Origin: Hallerella sp963660435
GTDB lineage: Bacteria; Fibrobacterota; Fibrobacteria; Fibrobacterales; Fibrobacteraceae
DNA length: 64,000 bases
NCBI GenBank assembly: GCA_963660435.1
Contig: CAVKYI010000001.1
Span: forward strand, 248,001 to 312,000
Reading direction: 5' to 3'
Position 1 is the stretch's first letter; each line of letters starts with the position of its first letter. This document shows, piece after piece, positions 17,359 through 25,909 of this stretch. Under the pieces are notes generated by a model. It was given only the letters and a program-made list of their open reading frames with translations, did not search any database and was not told where the DNA came from. A program made the translations under genes and the position numbers.

Positions 17359-18639
17359 CTAGTTTAGGTCAGGAAGGTCGTGCAGAAGAAATTTCCACAG
17401 GGGGACAAGCTGAATTTCGATGCCTCCCTCAGTGACTGTATTTTCCTGGTCCAGGGTAATAATTTTGTTTTGTTTGCAGGGAAAGCGCTTGTTGAATTTT
17501 ACAAGTGCGGAAATTTCCCTATGCTCGGTTTCCATGCTTGAAAGAGTCATGCTTGCCTGTATGGCGAGAGACCTGTCCGGAACGTAAAAGTCGATTTCCT
17601 CGGAGGCATTGTAAAAGAAAACGTTTTCTCGCCCATGGCGACGGATCAGGGTGATTGCGACGAGATTTTCTAACAGGCTGGAGCCGGGATCTTTCAAGAA
17701 CAGATTCAGCAAACCGTTGTCGGTGAAATAGTATTTGGGCTTGCTCTTTTTTTCGGAAAACTTGGCGGATATGTTTCGGATGGGCAGCAGAAGCTCGGAA
17801 TCGACGGCTCCGTTAATCATTTCGATGACCTTGTTGATTCCTGTTTTACAGCCGATGGAATTGATAATATTTGTGATTCTGTTGAAGGAAATAGGCTGCT
17901 TGATGCTTTCGGCTATTTTTTTGATGACGATTTGAAGCGTATTGACGTTTTGCAGCGAACTGCGTACGGCGATGTCTCCCAAATAGATTTTTTGGTAAAC
18001 GCTCGAAACATATCCGCGCTTGTCCTGATAAAGCAGGCTTTCCGGGAATCCGCCAAAGTAAAAGTATTCCTTGAACAAACGCTTGATCTTGCCTCGGTTG
18101 GCGGTGGTTGGCTCCTGCCTTGAAAAGTCAAAATGTTTCGCCATTAAAAATTCCGGGAAGGAATAGGGGAAGATTTCCTTGATAAACAGCCTTCCGCCGA
18201 GGGTTGTCGCCACATCGCGTGAAAGCATCTTGGCGTTGCTGCCCGTCACATAGACGATTCTTTTGGTGTCGGTCATTCTGCGAACGAATTTTTCCCAGCC
18301 GTCGATGTTCTGGATTTCGTCCAAAAACAGGATCGGTTCCTCGTCGCTTTTTTCGTAGTGACATTCCAACAGGCGATTGAGGTCGTCAGCCTGCAATCCG
18401 ATGAGCCGCTCGTCCTCAAAGTTTACATAGAGAAATCTTTCCCAGGGCATTCCTTGGCTTGCAAGTTCCTGCATCCGCTGGAACAGCAGGTAGGATTTTC
18501 CGGAGCGCCGAATGCCGACGAATACATAGCTCGCGTTCTTTTCGAACGGAAAGTCCCGCTTGACGAGGCGGACCTGCTTGACGAAGGCTTGGGCGTCGCC
18601 GATAACCGCCCTGAGGGTTTCTGTTAAAATTTCGCTCAT
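17359..18639 (-). CDS. AAA family ATPase of the DUF4143 (AAA_14) type
   Basis: 426 residues from the ATG at 18639. The frame is open upstream, but that stretch translates a DNA repeat and is not credible protein. Walker A is GIRRSGKS (Lys48) and Walker B is PILFLDEIQNI (about 102-112). The VTGSNAKMLSRDVATTLGGR segment is the sensor 1 and box of this family, and the C-terminal part (GRENVFFYNASEEIDFYV) matches the DUF4143 region with a degraded PD-(D/E)XK-like E-x-D core. Members are widespread in anaerobes, often in many copies, with no settled function. The upstream region holds three repeats spaced 32 bp, which may control it. Base use is more AT-rich than in the neighbouring hydrolase genes. 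Confidence 0.88.
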   Translation of the reverse strand: MSEILTETLRAVIGDAQAFVKQVRLVKRDFPFEKNASYVFVGIRRSGKSYLLFQRMQELASQGMPWERFLYVNFEDERLIGLQADDLNRLLECHYEKSDEEPILFLDEIQNIDGWEKFVRRMTDTKRIVYVTGSNAKMLSRDVATTLGGRLFIKEIFPYSFPEFLMAKHFDFSRQEPTTANRGKIKRLFKEYFYFGGFPESLLYQDKRGYVSSVYQKIYLGDIAVRSSLQNVNTLQIVIKKIAESIKQPISFNRITNIINSIGCKTGINKVIEMINGAVDSELLLPIRNISAKFSEKKSKPKYYFTDNGLLNLFLKDPGSSLLENLVAITLIRRHGRENVFFYNASEEIDFYVPDRSLAIQASMTLSSMETEHREISALVKFNKRFPCKQNKIITLDQENTVTEGGIEIQLVPLWKFLLHDLPDLN

Positions 18640-18643
18640 ATTT

Positions 18644-18739
18644 ATTCTTGAATCAGAATAGAATATAGCTTTTTTATTCTGAAACGAGAATGAAATTTTA
18701 GATTTTTGTTTCGAAACGAGAATAGACCGGTCTAGGCGA
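18644..18739. repeat. Three direct repeats with an exact 32-bp period upstream of the ATPase gene
   Basis: Units start at 18644 (ATTCTTGAATCAGAAT), 18676 (ATTCTGAAACGAGAAT) and 18708 (GTTTCGAAACGAGAAT). The terminal AGAAT/GAGAAT falls at the same phase each time. Units 1 and 2 are also inverted repeats with ATTCT and AGAAT arms. Three helical turns per unit would place bound proteins on one face of the DNA. They lie just upstream of the ATPase start. Confidence 0.7.
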
Positions 18740-18997
18740 ATATTCACCGAGCCCGTGGCCTGTAAAGGTTTGCGTAATGGAAACGCGTGACAAACATCAC
18801 AATCCGCCTAATAAAATGTTAATTTGCGGATTTTGGAAAAAGTGGCGAAATTTGGCAAAATTCGGCGTTTGATGGCGAAATTTGAAGGATTTCGCGGGTG
18901 GCTTGGGAAAATGAAATGAACCGGCTCCCGTGGTCGGGAAGGGGGAAGGAATTTTGATAAATTGATATATCGAAGCTTTAAATCGAGGTGTTGGTAT
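18740..18997 (+). promoter_or_regulatory. Upstream region of nrdD
   Basis: No gene is seen. A perfect inverted repeat AATCCGC (18801-18807) / GCGGATT (18826-18832) is followed by two copies of TGGCGAAATTT (18843-18853 and 18873-18883) 30 bp apart. GAGGTG (18985-18990) is the ribosome binding site that decides the ATG at 18998. The repeats may be regulator sites for the anaerobic reductase; no NrdR box of the usual form was recognised. Confidence 0.45.
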
Positions 18998-21313
18998 ATG
19001 ACAATTTATGACGAATCTCTAGACGGCAACATGGACGAGGCCCCGCAGATTTACATTATGAAGCGTTCCGGGGAACGCGTGGCTTTTGACGGCGAGAAAA
19101 TCGCGAACGCGATTCGGAAGGCGAACGCGGAAGAGGGAATCCTTTCGGAGCGGCTTTCCGAGGAACAGATTGCGGAAGTCGTTGCGGGCATCGAAAAGGA
19201 CGCTCGAAACGCGAGCCGCGACCTTTCGGTGGAAGAAATCCAGGACAAGGTCGAAAATTCCCTGATGGCGACGGGCAAGTTCAACGTGGCGCGCCTTTAC
19301 ATTACGTATCGCTACAAGCACAACGAACTTCGCAAGATGAGCAACATCGACCAGAAGATTTCGGGAATCGTGGAGCGCGACAACGAAGAGGTCAAGCAGG
19401 AAAACTCGAACAAGAATCCGACGGTCCTTTCTGTCCAGCGCGACTACATGGCGGGGGAATGGAGCCGCTACTATACGGGACGCTACCTGCTCCCGGAAGA
19501 CGTGGTCGCCGCCCACCGCGACGGGATCATCCATTTTCACGATGCGGACTACTTTGCGCAGCACATGCACAACTGCTGCCTCGTGAATCTCGGCGACATG
19601 CTCGACAACGGGACATGCATCAGCGGAACCCATATCGATTCGCCGAAAAGCTTCAATACGGCGTGCACGGTCGCTTCGCAGATCGTGGCGCAGGTCGCTT
19701 CGAGCCAGTATGGCGGGCAGACGATTACGATGTCTCACCTCGCGAAGTATGTCGATATCAGCCGGAAGAAAATCGCGAAACGCCTCAAGTCGGAATTTAC
19801 GCTTGCCGGCGTCGAAGTCGAAGAGGACAAGCTGAAGAAAATCGTCGAGGACGAGGTTCGCCGCGAAGTGGAATCCGGCTGCCAGACGATTCAGTATCAG
19901 CTGATCACTCTCCAATCGACGAATGGCCAGGCTCCGTTCGTGACCGTGTTCCTATATCTGCACGAGGTTCCCGAAGGACAGATTCGGGACGATCTCGCCC
20001 TGATTATCGAGGTGATGCTCCGCCAGAGGATCCTCGGCGTCAAGGACAATCGCGGGTTCTATATCACGCCGGCGTTTCCGAAGCTCATCTATGTGCTGCA
20101 GGAAGACAACCTGGATGAGGGTTCCCGGTATTTTTACCTGACGAAGCTCGCCGCGGAATGCACGGCGAAGCGGATGGTCCCCGACTACATTTCGGAGAAG
20201 ATGGCGCTTTCGCTCAAGGGCGACTGCTATCCGTGCATGGGCTGCCGTTCGTTCCTTACGCCGGACCGTTTTACCGATGCGGGCAAGGGAAACCTGGGAA
20301 ACGCGAAAAATTACGTGGAAGGCGTGCACAAGTATTATGGACGCTTTAACCAGGGCGTCGTGACCATCAATCTGGTCGATGCGGCGTGTTCTTCGGGCGG
20401 GGACGAACAGAAGTTCTGGAACATCATGGAGGAACGCCTGGAACTTTGCCACCGGGCCTTGCGGCTGCGGCATGAACGCCTGCTCGGGACGCCGTCGGAT
20501 GTCGCGCCGATTCTCTGGCAGGACGGCGCGCTCGCGCGTCTCAAGCCGGGCGAAGTCATCGACAGGCTGCTCTATGACGGTTATTCGACGCTTTCCCTCG
20601 GGTATGCGGGGCTTGCGGAATGCGTCTATTACATGAAGGGCGTCTCGCATACGAGTGCGGTCGGGGAGACCTTCGGGCTCAAGGTGATGCAGCTTTTGAA
20701 CGATTCCTGCTCGGCGTGGAAAAAGGCGGAGAACATCGACTATTCCGTCTATGGGACTCCGCTTGAAAGTACGACTTACAAGTTCGCGAAGACTCTCCAG
20801 AAGCGTTTTGGCAAGATTCCGCATGTCACCGACAAGAACTACATTACGAACAGCTATCACATTCACGTGACGGAAGAAATCGACGCCTTTGACAAGCTTT
20901 CGAAGGAAGCGGAATTCCAGAGACTTTCTCCGGGCGGGGCTATCAGCTACGTGGAAGTCCCGAACATGCAGGACAACCTGCCGGCGGTGCTTTCGATTAT
21001 CCGGCACATCTACAACACGATTCTCTACGCGGAACTGAATACGAAGTCCGACCTTTGCGATATGTGCGGCTATACGGGCGAGATTCGCGTGGTAAAGGAT
21101 TCGACGGGGAAGCTCGTGTGGGAGTGCCCGAAATGCGGAAACCGGGAACAGGCGAAGATGCACGTGGCGCGCAGAACGTGCGGCTATATCGGGACGCAAT
21201 ACTGGAACCAGGGGCGGACTGCCGAAATCGCCGATCGGGTCTTGCATATCGGTATCGGGGAAATTCGAAATGCCGGTTCGGAAAGCCTGAATTCCAACGC
21301 GGCGAACCACTAA
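18998..21313 (+). CDS. nrdD: Anaerobic (class III) ribonucleoside-triphosphate reductase
   Basis: 771 residues from the ATG at 18998, eight bases after GAGGTG; the ATP-cone then starts near residue 18 (IYIMKRSGERVAFDGEKI) and runs to about 105. The catalytic barrel follows. The C-terminal zinc site is CDMCGYTG..CPKCG. The glycyl-radical loop RRTCGYIG has Gly729 as the expected radical residue. The enzyme reduces ribonucleotides to deoxyribonucleotides with formate as reductant and is destroyed by oxygen, so it implies anaerobic growth. Its activase nrdG starts 24 bp downstream. The ATP-cone gives allosteric control by dATP/ATP. The assignment is secure. Confidence 0.97.
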   Translation: MTIYDESLDGNMDEAPQIYIMKRSGERVAFDGEKIANAIRKANAEEGILSERLSEEQIAEVVAGIEKDARNASRDLSVEEIQDKVENSLMATGKFNVARLYITYRYKHNELRKMSNIDQKISGIVERDNEEVKQENSNKNPTVLSVQRDYMAGEWSRYYTGRYLLPEDVVAAHRDGIIHFHDADYFAQHMHNCCLVNLGDMLDNGTCISGTHIDSPKSFNTACTVASQIVAQVASSQYGGQTITMSHLAKYVDISRKKIAKRLKSEFTLAGVEVEEDKLKKIVEDEVRREVESGCQTIQYQLITLQSTNGQAPFVTVFLYLHEVPEGQIRDDLALIIEVMLRQRILGVKDNRGFYITPAFPKLIYVLQEDNLDEGSRYFYLTKLAAECTAKRMVPDYISEKMALSLKGDCYPCMGCRSFLTPDRFTDAGKGNLGNAKNYVEGVHKYYGRFNQGVVTINLVDAACSSGGDEQKFWNIMEERLELCHRALRLRHERLLGTPSDVAPILWQDGALARLKPGEVIDRLLYDGYSTLSLGYAGLAECVYYMKGVSHTSAVGETFGLKVMQLLNDSCSAWKKAENIDYSVYGTPLESTTYKFAKTLQKRFGKIPHVTDKNYITNSYHIHVTEEIDAFDKLSKEAEFQRLSPGGAISYVEVPNMQDNLPAVLSIIRHIYNTILYAELNTKSDLCDMCGYTGEIRVVKDSTGKLVWECPKCGNREQAKMHVARRTCGYIGTQYWNQGRTAEIADRVLHIGIGEIRNAGSESLNSNAANH

Positions 21314-21337
21314 ACCCTTTGAATCTTAGGACGCAGG

Positions 21338-21859
21338 ATGAACATAGGCCAGATTTACAAGGCGGACTGTGCGAACGGAACGGGTATCCGGGTTTCGCTC
21401 TTCGTTTCCGGCTGCACGATTCACTGCAGCGGCTGCTTTAACGCGCAGACGTGGGACTTCGGTTTCGGAGTTCCTTACGACAGGGAAATGGAAAACGGAA
21501 TTCTTGCGGAACTCGCCAAGGATTTTTACGAGGGAATTTCCATTCTGGGTGGCGAACCTTTCGAAGAATCCAACCAGCGGGAACTGGTGAAGCTCGTTCG
21601 GAGAATTCGCGAGGAACTTCCTGCGAGAAATATCTGGATGTATTCGGGATATGTCTATGACAGGGATCTGGTGCCAGGCGGGAAAAGGCATTTTGACGTG
21701 ACGGACGAGATCCTGGATTCAATCGACGTGCTGGTCGATGGGCCGTTTGTCATCGGGCAGAAAAATCTGATGCTCAAGTTCCGGGGTTCCGAAAACCAGC
21801 GGGTTATCGACATGAAGGCAACGCGCAAAGCGGGAAAGGTCGTGCCGAAAGAGCTGTAA
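21338..21859 (+). CDS. nrdG: Anaerobic ribonucleotide reductase activating protein (radical SAM)
   Basis: 173 residues. The radical-SAM cluster motif CTIHCSGC is at Cys26, Cys30 and Cys33, followed by FNAQTWDF as in NrdG proteins. SILGGEPF (about 67-74) is the SAM-binding GGE motif. The protein uses a 4Fe-4S cluster and S-adenosylmethionine to abstract hydrogen from the glycine of NrdD. It lies 24 bp after nrdD, which is the usual operon order. Length is normal for the family. Confidence 0.96.
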   Translation: MNIGQIYKADCANGTGIRVSLFVSGCTIHCSGCFNAQTWDFGFGVPYDREMENGILAELAKDFYEGISILGGEPFEESNQRELVKLVRRIREELPARNIWMYSGYVYDRDLVPGGKRHFDVTDEILDSIDVLVDGPFVIGQKNLMLKFRGSENQRVIDMKATRKAGKVVPKEL

Positions 21860-21871
21860 CCTGTCCCGAAA

Positions 21872-21960
21872 AGGTTCGGAATGGATTCTACCGGCCTTGC
21901 GGCAGGCGGGCCTGCCCGCGACAGGCGGGTCGATCCCTTCGGAACCTCCAGAATGACGTC
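21872..21960. repeat. GC-rich dyad, REP-like intergenic element
   Basis: Between convergent nrdG and the LytTR gene. AGGTTC (21872-21877) and GAACCT (21942-21947) form outer arms. Inside is GCGGG/CCCGC (21906-21919), with AGGCGGG repeated at 21923-21929. GGATTCTACCGG and CCAGAATGACG mark the ends. There is no T run, so it is not a typical terminator. It looks like a dispersed extragenic repeat; only one copy is in the window. Confidence 0.5.
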
Positions 21961-21992
21961 GGTCGGTGAATCGTTTGTTGGACGGGATTGGG

Positions 21993-22760
21993 CTACAGCG
22001 AATGCAGCTTGCTGACGAAATTTCGGCTTACGGGAATGACCGTATGATCCTTGTCGTGCAGCTTGATGCAAAAGTGCCCGTTGATAAGACGCTGGTATTC
22101 CGCGATGGCGTCGATCGCGACGAGGTGCGCTCGGTGGACGCGGACGAATTGCGCCGGGTCGAGGCGCTTTTCCAGATCGATCAGCGGCGTGCTGATGATG
22201 AACTTGCCGCTCGACGCGTAAACCGTCGTGTATTTTTCTTCGCTCTGGAAACGGAAAACGTTCTCTAGCGGGATGAGAATGGTCCTTTCCCCGATTTTTG
22301 CCTGGATACGCCGAAGGTAAGGCTCGTGGCTTTCGGAATTTCTCGCCTGGAGCTTTTCCAGGGAAACCTCGGATGCCGATTCTTCGCTGAGAAACTTGCC
22401 CAGTCGGCGAATCTTGTCCATGCATACGGCGAGCCGCTCGTCTTCGACGGGCTTCAGCAGGTAATCGACGGTATCTTCGGCGAAAGCCTTGAGCGCATAT
22501 TCGTCGTATGCCGTGGTGAAGACGACAAGCGGATCCTCTTCGCTGTCGATTTCCTTGAGAACGTCGAAGCCGTTCTTGTCGGGCATCTGGATGTCGAGAA
22601 AGACTAGATCCGGATGATGCGTGCGAATTTGCGACACGGCTTCGTTTCCCGTGCTGGCTTCGCCAATGACGGAAACCAGGTCGGAATAGGGTTCGAGAAG
22701 TTTTCGCATCCGCATCCGGGCCAGAGGTTCGTCATCGACAATTAGGGTCTTGAATTGCAT
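21993..22760 (-). CDS. LytTR-family response regulator
   Basis: 255 residues. The receiver domain (1-120) has the acidic pair DDEP (residues 9-12), phospho-acceptor Asp56 in VFLDIQMPDKNG, the conserved Thr in FTTAYDEYALKAF and Lys in YLLKPVED. Residues about 150-250 form a LytTR DNA-binding domain (RTILIPLENVFRFQSEEKYTTVY..LIDLEKRLDPAQFVRVHRAHLV). Such proteins usually pair with a sensor kinase of the LytS/AlgZ type, but none is adjacent. It is downstream of the SNF transporter gene on the same strand but has its own TATATT only six bases before the ATG. Targets are unknown. Confidence 0.93.
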   Translation of the reverse strand: MQFKTLIVDDEPLARMRMRKLLEPYSDLVSVIGEASTGNEAVSQIRTHHPDLVFLDIQMPDKNGFDVLKEIDSEEDPLVVFTTAYDEYALKAFAEDTVDYLLKPVEDERLAVCMDKIRRLGKFLSEESASEVSLEKLQARNSESHEPYLRRIQAKIGERTILIPLENVFRFQSEEKYTTVYASSGKFIISTPLIDLEKRLDPAQFVRVHRAHLVAIDAIAEYQRLINGHFCIKLHDKDHTVIPVSRNFVSKLHSL

Positions 22761-22766
22761 AGTTCA

Positions 22767-22772
22767 AATATA
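22767..22772 (-). promoter_or_regulatory. Likely -10 box of the LytTR gene (possible leaderless transcript)
   Basis: TATATT on the minus strand ends six bases before the ATG at 22760, so transcription would begin at or near the start codon. No ribosome binding site is seen. Confidence 0.45.
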
Positions 22773-22788
22773 AATCGTTGAAAAATTT

Positions 22789-24141
22789 TTAGAGAAGTCC
22801 TTCGATAAAAATGACAAGGATGAGAAGGGGAAGCACAAAGCGGAAGTAATTCTTGAACCAGAGAGGAATCTTGAATCCTTCGCCCTTGTTCGCTTCGGCG
22901 ATATACTTGTCGAATCCCCAGCCCCACTTGGTGACGCAGAAGAGGAGATAGACCAGGGAACCCAGCGGAAGGAGGAAGTTCGATACGATAAAGTCTTCGG
23001 AATCGAGAATGTCCTTGCCGCCGAAGAACTTCACGTCGCTCAGAATGTTGTATCCGAGAGCGCAGGGAATCGAAGTGACGAGGACTATCGCGAGGCAGAC
23101 AATGGTCGCCTTCTTGCGCGTCCAGCGGAATTCGTCAAGGCATCCGGAGAGCAGGTTCTCAAAGACGGCAAGGACGGTAGAGAGGCTTGCAAATGTCATG
23201 AAAAGGAAAAATGCCGCGCCCCAGAAGCGTCCGCCGGGCATGTCGAGGAATACGTGGGGAAGCGTGAGGAAGATGAGGCTTGGACCCGCATCCGGTTCGA
23301 CGTTGTAGGAAAAGCAGGCCGGGAAGATGATGAGGCCCGCGGAGAGAGCGACGATCGTGTCGAGAATGCAGATGCGAATCGCTTCGCCGCCGAGCGTGTA
23401 TTTGTCGGAAGTGTAGGAACCGAAGATTTCCATGGCGCCGACACCGAGCGAAAGAGTAAAGAACGCCTGGTTCATTGCGGCGGTGATAACGTGTCCGAGG
23501 CCTTGGCGCTGGACATTTTCAAGGCTCGGAAGCAGGTAGAACTTGACGCCTTCCATCGCGTTTGGAAGGATGAGGCTGTGGACGGCGAGGACGACGATTA
23601 GGACTAGAAGCCCGAGCATCATTACCTTGGATACGGCTTCGAGCCCTTTCTGGATGCCGAAACTGTTGATGACAAATCCGAAGACGACTGTCGCGCCCAT
23701 GCCGAGAAGCATCTGCGTCGGGCTTCCGAGCATGGTGCCGAAAACGTTCTTTACGCCGTCCGCGGCGACACCCGCAAAGGATCCGAACGAGAATTTGCAG
23801 AAGTAGTTGAGCATCCATCCCGAAACGGTCGTGTAATACATCATGAGCATCAGACAGCCGAGAAAGCAGAAGTAGCCGTGAATGTGCCACTTGCTGCCCT
23901 TGGGTTCGAGCGTCTTGTAGCCGGAAACGGCTGTTCGGTGCGAGGCGCGGCCCACGGCGAGTTCCATCGTGAGAATGGGCGCTCCCATCAGGACGAGGGA
24001 TAGCAGGTAGAAGAGGACGAAGATTCCTCCGCCGTTCTGTCCGACGAGAAACGGAAACTTCCAGACGTTTCCGATGCCGATTGCGCACCCGGCGGCGACG
24101 AGAATAAACCCTAGACGGGACTTGAAGCTTTCGCGTTCCAT
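22789..24141 (-). CDS. Sodium-dependent transporter of the neurotransmitter:sodium symporter (SNF) family
   Basis: 450 residues, all hydrophobic, with about 11-12 membrane helices. The family signature is at the N-terminus: SRLGFILVAAGCAIGIGNVWKFPFLVGQNGGGIF, containing the unwound TM1 sodium and substrate site. TM6 (MNQAFFTLSLGVGAMEIFGSY) is the second unwound helix, and FASLSTVLAVFENL is the TM8 sodium site. Bacterial members import amino acids with Na+; the substrate here cannot be told. It starts seven bases after the phosphatase gene ends, so it is co-transcribed with it. Confidence 0.94.
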   Translation of the reverse strand: MERESFKSRLGFILVAAGCAIGIGNVWKFPFLVGQNGGGIFVLFYLLSLVLMGAPILTMELAVGRASHRTAVSGYKTLEPKGSKWHIHGYFCFLGCLMLMMYYTTVSGWMLNYFCKFSFGSFAGVAADGVKNVFGTMLGSPTQMLLGMGATVVFGFVINSFGIQKGLEAVSKVMMLGLLVLIVVLAVHSLILPNAMEGVKFYLLPSLENVQRQGLGHVITAAMNQAFFTLSLGVGAMEIFGSYTSDKYTLGGEAIRICILDTIVALSAGLIIFPACFSYNVEPDAGPSLIFLTLPHVFLDMPGGRFWGAAFFLFMTFASLSTVLAVFENLLSGCLDEFRWTRKKATIVCLAIVLVTSIPCALGYNILSDVKFFGGKDILDSEDFIVSNFLLPLGSLVYLLFCVTKWGWGFDKYIAEANKGEGFKIPLWFKNYFRFVLPLLILVIFIEGLL

Positions 24142-24148
24142 GATTTCC

Positions 24149-24943
24149 TCACTTTAACATTTGAATTATTTGACGGTGTAAAATTCCATTGGAGAAGAGA
24201 ACCTGTTCTCCATCGACAAGGCGGACCGGGTCTCCGGAAAGTTCCGTGACTTTTCCGCCCGCTTCCCGGACGATGAGCGTGATGCCCGCGATATCCCACG
24301 GATAGCTCATGGTCATGACGAACGCGTCGAGCGATCCTTGCGCCGTGAGCGTCCCTTCGACGACCGCGCTGCCGTAGCACTTGACTCGGGTGCAGCTTTC
24401 CGCTTCGCGCTGGAAGTTCTGCAGGTTCTGCGCATTGACGCTTTCCCAGTTTCCGACGTTGAAGTCCCCGTTCGAGACGATTGCGCGGGAAAGTTCGTGC
24501 GTTTCGCTCACATGGATGCGCTCTCCGTTCACAAAGGCTCCGCCGTTTTGGCTTGCCGTGTAGGTCTTGCCGAGGGCAGGGAGAGAAATGGCGGCGACGA
24601 CGGGTTCCGCTCCGTTTTCCGTATTTTCGACGAGGGCGACGGAAACGCCCCACAGCGGGATTCCGCGGCTGAAATTGACCGTGCCGTCAACCGGATCGAC
24701 TATCCATTCGAAGCGAGCGCCTTCCTTGACGTGGCCCGCTTCTTCGGTGCGGATGGAATGTTCCGGAAATTCTTCCCGGATGCGCGAAACGATAAGACGC
24801 TCGCTTTCGATATCCGCGGACGTGACGACATCCTTCGGATTCTTGAATCGGACGCTTTCGAGATGCCTTTGCATTTGAAGAGCCTTTGCCCCCGCTTCTT
24901 CGGCGAAAGCTTTCGCTCTTTCTAAAATCTTGGAAAAATCCAT
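24149..24943 (-). CDS. Inositol monophosphatase family protein (SuhB-like)
   Basis: 264 residues. Metal-binding residues are conserved: Glu67/Glu68 in IRTEEAGH, Asp83 and Asp86 in IVDPVDGTVNFSRG, and the late motif SYPWDIAGITLIVREAGG. The family hydrolyses inositol phosphate and related sugar or nucleotide phosphates, and some members (SuhB) also act on rRNA transcription complexes; which applies here is not decided by sequence. It is first of a minus-strand run with the SNF transporter and perhaps the LytTR regulator. Confidence 0.93.
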   Translation of the reverse strand: MDFSKILERAKAFAEEAGAKALQMQRHLESVRFKNPKDVVTSADIESERLIVSRIREEFPEHSIRTEEAGHVKEGARFEWIVDPVDGTVNFSRGIPLWGVSVALVENTENGAEPVVAAISLPALGKTYTASQNGGAFVNGERIHVSETHELSRAIVSNGDFNVGNWESVNAQNLQNFQREAESCTRVKCYGSAVVEGTLTAQGSLDAFVMTMSYPWDIAGITLIVREAGGKVTELSGDPVRLVDGEQVLFSNGILHRQIIQMLK

Positions 24944-24950
24944 AAGGCAA

Positions 24951-24956
24951 AATATA
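24951..24956 (-). promoter_or_regulatory. Likely -10 box of the inositol phosphatase gene (possible leaderless transcript)
   Basis: TATATT on the minus strand ends seven bases before the ATG at 24943. No ribosome binding site lies in the gap (TTGCCTT). Confidence 0.45.
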
Positions 24957-25014
24957 AAAAAAGACGGAAATCTGCCTTTTCATGAAGGCCGAATTTGACG
25001 TTAAACTTGCATGT

Positions 25015-25909
25015 TCAATCTTTCAAATGGACTTTCGGTTTGCCGTTTTCAATCCGGATGCTTGTAGCATCGCCCGTAGCGGGCGTGCCGTTGAGTCTGT
25101 AAATTGAATGTGACGATTGTTTTTTGCTTGAATGCCCATTTTGAGCGTTTCTTATCGAACTAATTTCTTTTTCGAACGCCTCTTTTGTGAAACATATATC
25201 TGTGTACCGATAATACATCGGATACGGATAGGATGTCGGAATAAAAGGATCAAATTTGGGTGTCCCTTTGTCTTGAAATTGGCACTGCACTTGGAACGAT
25301 GCACACCGGGTGGGCGGAGCCTGTAAAAGCTGACAATAAGCGTAATACGTAGAATCTTTTTTATATATAAAGAAAATGGAATCTATGCTTTCCTCGATTT
25401 TAAAAGAGCCGTGATAAAAAAAACGATGTTCGTTGGTTGCATAGTCTGCAAGACGAGTTTTCTGACTCTTTAAATGGATAAAAATTGTTGAATCATTTAA
25501 GTTTAATGTGGAATCAAAAATAAATTCATTTGTCCTTTGAATCCAAACTGAATCTGTCCGTGCGAAAGTCGTATCCATCAACACATTGAATTCATATGCA
25601 CAATAGGCGCTGTCTAAACTTGAGCACAGCTCAAATCCGTGCCATAAAGAAAATGTTTTTTCCTGTTGGCTCGTCATAGAGATCTAAACCCGTTGAAGCT
25701 CCCCAAAATAATCCATTTTCATTAAAGATAAAGTCCAATGAGTCCGCTTCCGAAGACAACAGATTCCAAAAAGCGGTTGTATTGACTTCGGAATCCTCGG
25801 AACAATATTCTGTAGAGGGACAGGGAAATCCTCCAAGAACCTGGTTCCAAGTTGTCGCAAACGAATATAAATGAAATCCCGCAAAGACAATAAAAGCGAT
25901 TCTTTTCAT
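25015..25909 (-). pseudogene. Secreted protein of unknown function, split by a one-base frameshift
   Basis: Two overlapping minus-strand frames make one plausible protein. The first (25909-25631, 92 codons) has a strong ribosome binding site (AGGAGGTG) and a signal peptide (MKRIAFIVFAGFHLYSFA), then stops soon after YDEPTGKNIFF. The second frame (from 25677 to 25015) continues FSLWHGFELCSSLDSAYC and ends KPKVHLKD. The switch point is a run of six A in GGAAAAAAC (near 25659). Removing one A joins the frames as PTGKTFSLWHGF, giving about 297 residues. No family is recognised; several Cys and short strands suggest an exported beta-rich protein. It may be a true pseudogene, a phase-variable gene, a case of slippage, or a sequencing error. 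Confidence 0.65.

Noticed and set aside
18640..18747. N-terminal extension of the DUF4143 ATPase frame
   Set aside because: It translates the 32-bp repeats into low-quality sequence; the ATG at 18639 starts the conserved protein.
25650..25665. Programmed -1 frameshift at AAAAAAC
   Set aside because: The heptamer fits in phase, but the downstream frame is +1, not -1, so this mechanism would not give the joined protein.
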